Assembly: GCA_018398815.1 (NCBI GenBank)
Contig: CM031609.1
Location: 27,045,696-27,109,695, forward strand
DNA: 64,000 nt
Source: Conus ventricosus
Lineage: Eukaryota > Mollusca > Gastropoda > Neogastropoda > Conidae
Reading direction: 5' to 3'
Part shown: positions 62,601 to 64,000 of the stretch, piece after piece
Layout: each line of letters begins with the position of its first letter
How positions within the stretch are numbered: the stretch's first letter is position 1
Program-made: the position numbers and the translations under genes
Notes under the pieces: generated by a model
The model's input: the letters and a program-made list of their open reading frames with translations, nothing else
The model's database searches: none
Told to the model about the DNA's origin: nothing

Positions 62601-64000
62601 AAATCGGAGGAAATGATTCCAAAGAATTCTCCTGTCATTTCTTCTCAAATGAATAACAGGAATACTCCTCGAAACAAAAGCCCCTTTGCATTTCTGTGGC
62701 ATCCATGGCTTGCTCTTATCGTCTTATTGGGAATGTAAGTTAACTAACCACTGAGTCGCCTCAAAAACTCTGGATGTTGCAGATATATGGGTTCTTCTTT
62801 TGTGGGGAAAAAAAAAAGACTAGGGAATTCTGTGACTAACATGCAGGCTGCCAAATCTGCCAAAATCTAAACTCTAATTAGTTGCAGCTTGCGTATCCCA
62901 TCAAAACTGTTCAGAAAAACTAAATGAACATCATCTTACAATCTGACTGGGCACAAAACTATAGTAATCACATGACAAGGGGGGCGGGCGGGGTAGAAAA
63001 GTATATACATACCTGAACGCATTTCAGAACAAATCTCCTCGAAAGGTCATACAACTGTCGCACAAATGAAATGATGGTTTCGCTGCTGTGCAGTAGAAAA
63101 GATCTGATCCGTCTGCACAACAGCTAGCGCCACAACACCAAGGACAAGTACAACCACCACATCAATAAACTTAGCATTCCCTCCTCCACAAAAAAAAAAA
63201 AAAGTCTTTCCATTTGCAGCATCTCTCGCGTACAGTCTCATTTTTCACTTGTGGAGACAAGGAAAGCATTCAGGATGGGAACAAACAAGACATGCACTTC
63301 TTCATAATGCTGCTACCACCAGTTCTCCCTCTCAAAACTGGACACACACCTGCACGCTGGGCAAAAAACGGAACAACTGAAAGCAAACCCCGGTCCCCAA
63401 ATATAAACAATAGCACAGGAAACACTTGAAAGTTCCTTTCAGGCATAAGCAATGTTAATTAACAGCAACAAAGCAAAGAGGTAGATGAAAAAGGTTTTTC
63501 TAACATAAAAACAAAAGATGTAACAAAATGGGGAGTTTTGTGTCCTACTCCCTGTTGGGCCACTGCAATGTCAAACTGGTGCAAATCACGAGCAATGTGA
63601 ATTTGCTCCATTTGGCACAATGTAATGGTAAAAAAACGCACTACGACTCTTAACATGCCCATCAGCTGATCATTGCCCTTCCCTTCCCTTCATTAATGGG
63701 CTGTATCCGCTTCCTTCCATTCCATGGCCCACTTTAAACACACCCATGTGAGCCACAGCAATGCTGGCAGGAATATATGGTTTTAAGTGTTCTATTGAAA
63801 GGGGAAATAGGAGCATCCCAGTCAGGTGTCAAACGCTGTGCCCTGTCAAAACTGGTGCATAATTCAGAAGCTTGTGGGGGTGGGAGTGGGGCCTCTATGG
63901 CTCACACACGGAGCTAGCCTACGGGAACAAGAGGCTGCGACAGCCGTTACAAAAGAATCTTGAGACATGAAGCCTGGTCATTTGCAAGTCCTGGAGAGAG
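59660..64000. other. Low-repeat region, possible 3' UTR of a minus-strand gene
   Basis: About 4.3 kb with few repeats compared with the rest of the window. CTTTATTC near 59740 gives an AATAAA on the minus strand. G runs at 61689-61716, 61927-61953 and 62085-62103. No coding block recognised on either strand. The 3' UTR reading is inference only. Confidence 0.35.
63522..63580 (+). repeat. Short match to the DIRS-like right terminus
   Basis: AAAATGGGGAGTTTTGT, then TACTCCCTGTTGGGC and ATGTCAAACT follow the order of 18554-18612 (AAAATGGGGAAGTTTTGT, TACTCCCTGTTTGGC, ATGTCAGACT). Possibly an isolated DIRS end or a chance fragment. Confidence 0.4.

Overview
The window is animal genomic DNA, most likely from a mollusc or another lophotrochozoan. 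The species cannot be fixed from the sequence. The evidence is small exons with GT-AG junctions, large introns full of CA/TG microsatellites and minisatellites, tRNA-derived SINEs, and DIRS, Penelope, I-group non-LTR and Tc1 elements. No bacterial, viral or CRISPR feature was seen.

One host gene spans most of it. The + strand from 482 to 50889 holds 22 exons of PIGN, GPI ethanolamine phosphate transferase 1. They cover the end of the lumenal catalytic domain and the whole multi-span C-terminal PigN domain, ending in a TAG stop at 50887-50889. The 5' part, with the signal anchor and most of the phosphodiesterase domain, lies upstream of the window. Exon phases join consistently throughout. Exon 20 lacks two bases and hits a stop, and exon 8 reads best in a mixture of frames, so this locus carries either sequence errors or real lesions.

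The introns hold the mobile DNA. Introns 1-7 contain SINEs, module repeats, microsatellites and decayed LINE ends. Intron 8 (11741-21017) holds a DIRS-like tyrosine-recombinase retrotransposon of about 6.9 kb with inverted termini, a LINE reverse transcriptase fragment expanded into a 90-bp tandem array, and 25-bp minisatellites. Introns 9-16 hold two copies of one terminal-inverted-repeat element, more SINEs and a LINE 3' fragment. Intron 19 is mainly a 2.9-kb minisatellite whose units copy the end of exon 19 with its splice donor. Intron 20 (39884-49186) contains a Penelope-like element with long inverted arms, hammerhead-like motifs and a GIY-YIG domain. A 5.9-kb I-group LINE is inserted in one arm, flanked by a 14-bp target duplication.

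Downstream of PIGN lie two separate 27-bp-period minisatellites. One is split by a Tc1 element (53520-55149) and the other by a BED-zinc-finger element (56368-57510). After these come a degenerate tandem repeat, a TTAA-flanked MITE, and about 4 kb of mostly non-repetitive DNA (59660-64000) that may be the 3' UTR of a minus-strand neighbour.

The most notable pattern is that tandem repeats repeatedly start exactly at PIGN exon-intron junctions and have amplified the splice donor with them (exons 12, 14 and 19, and in simpler form exon 1).
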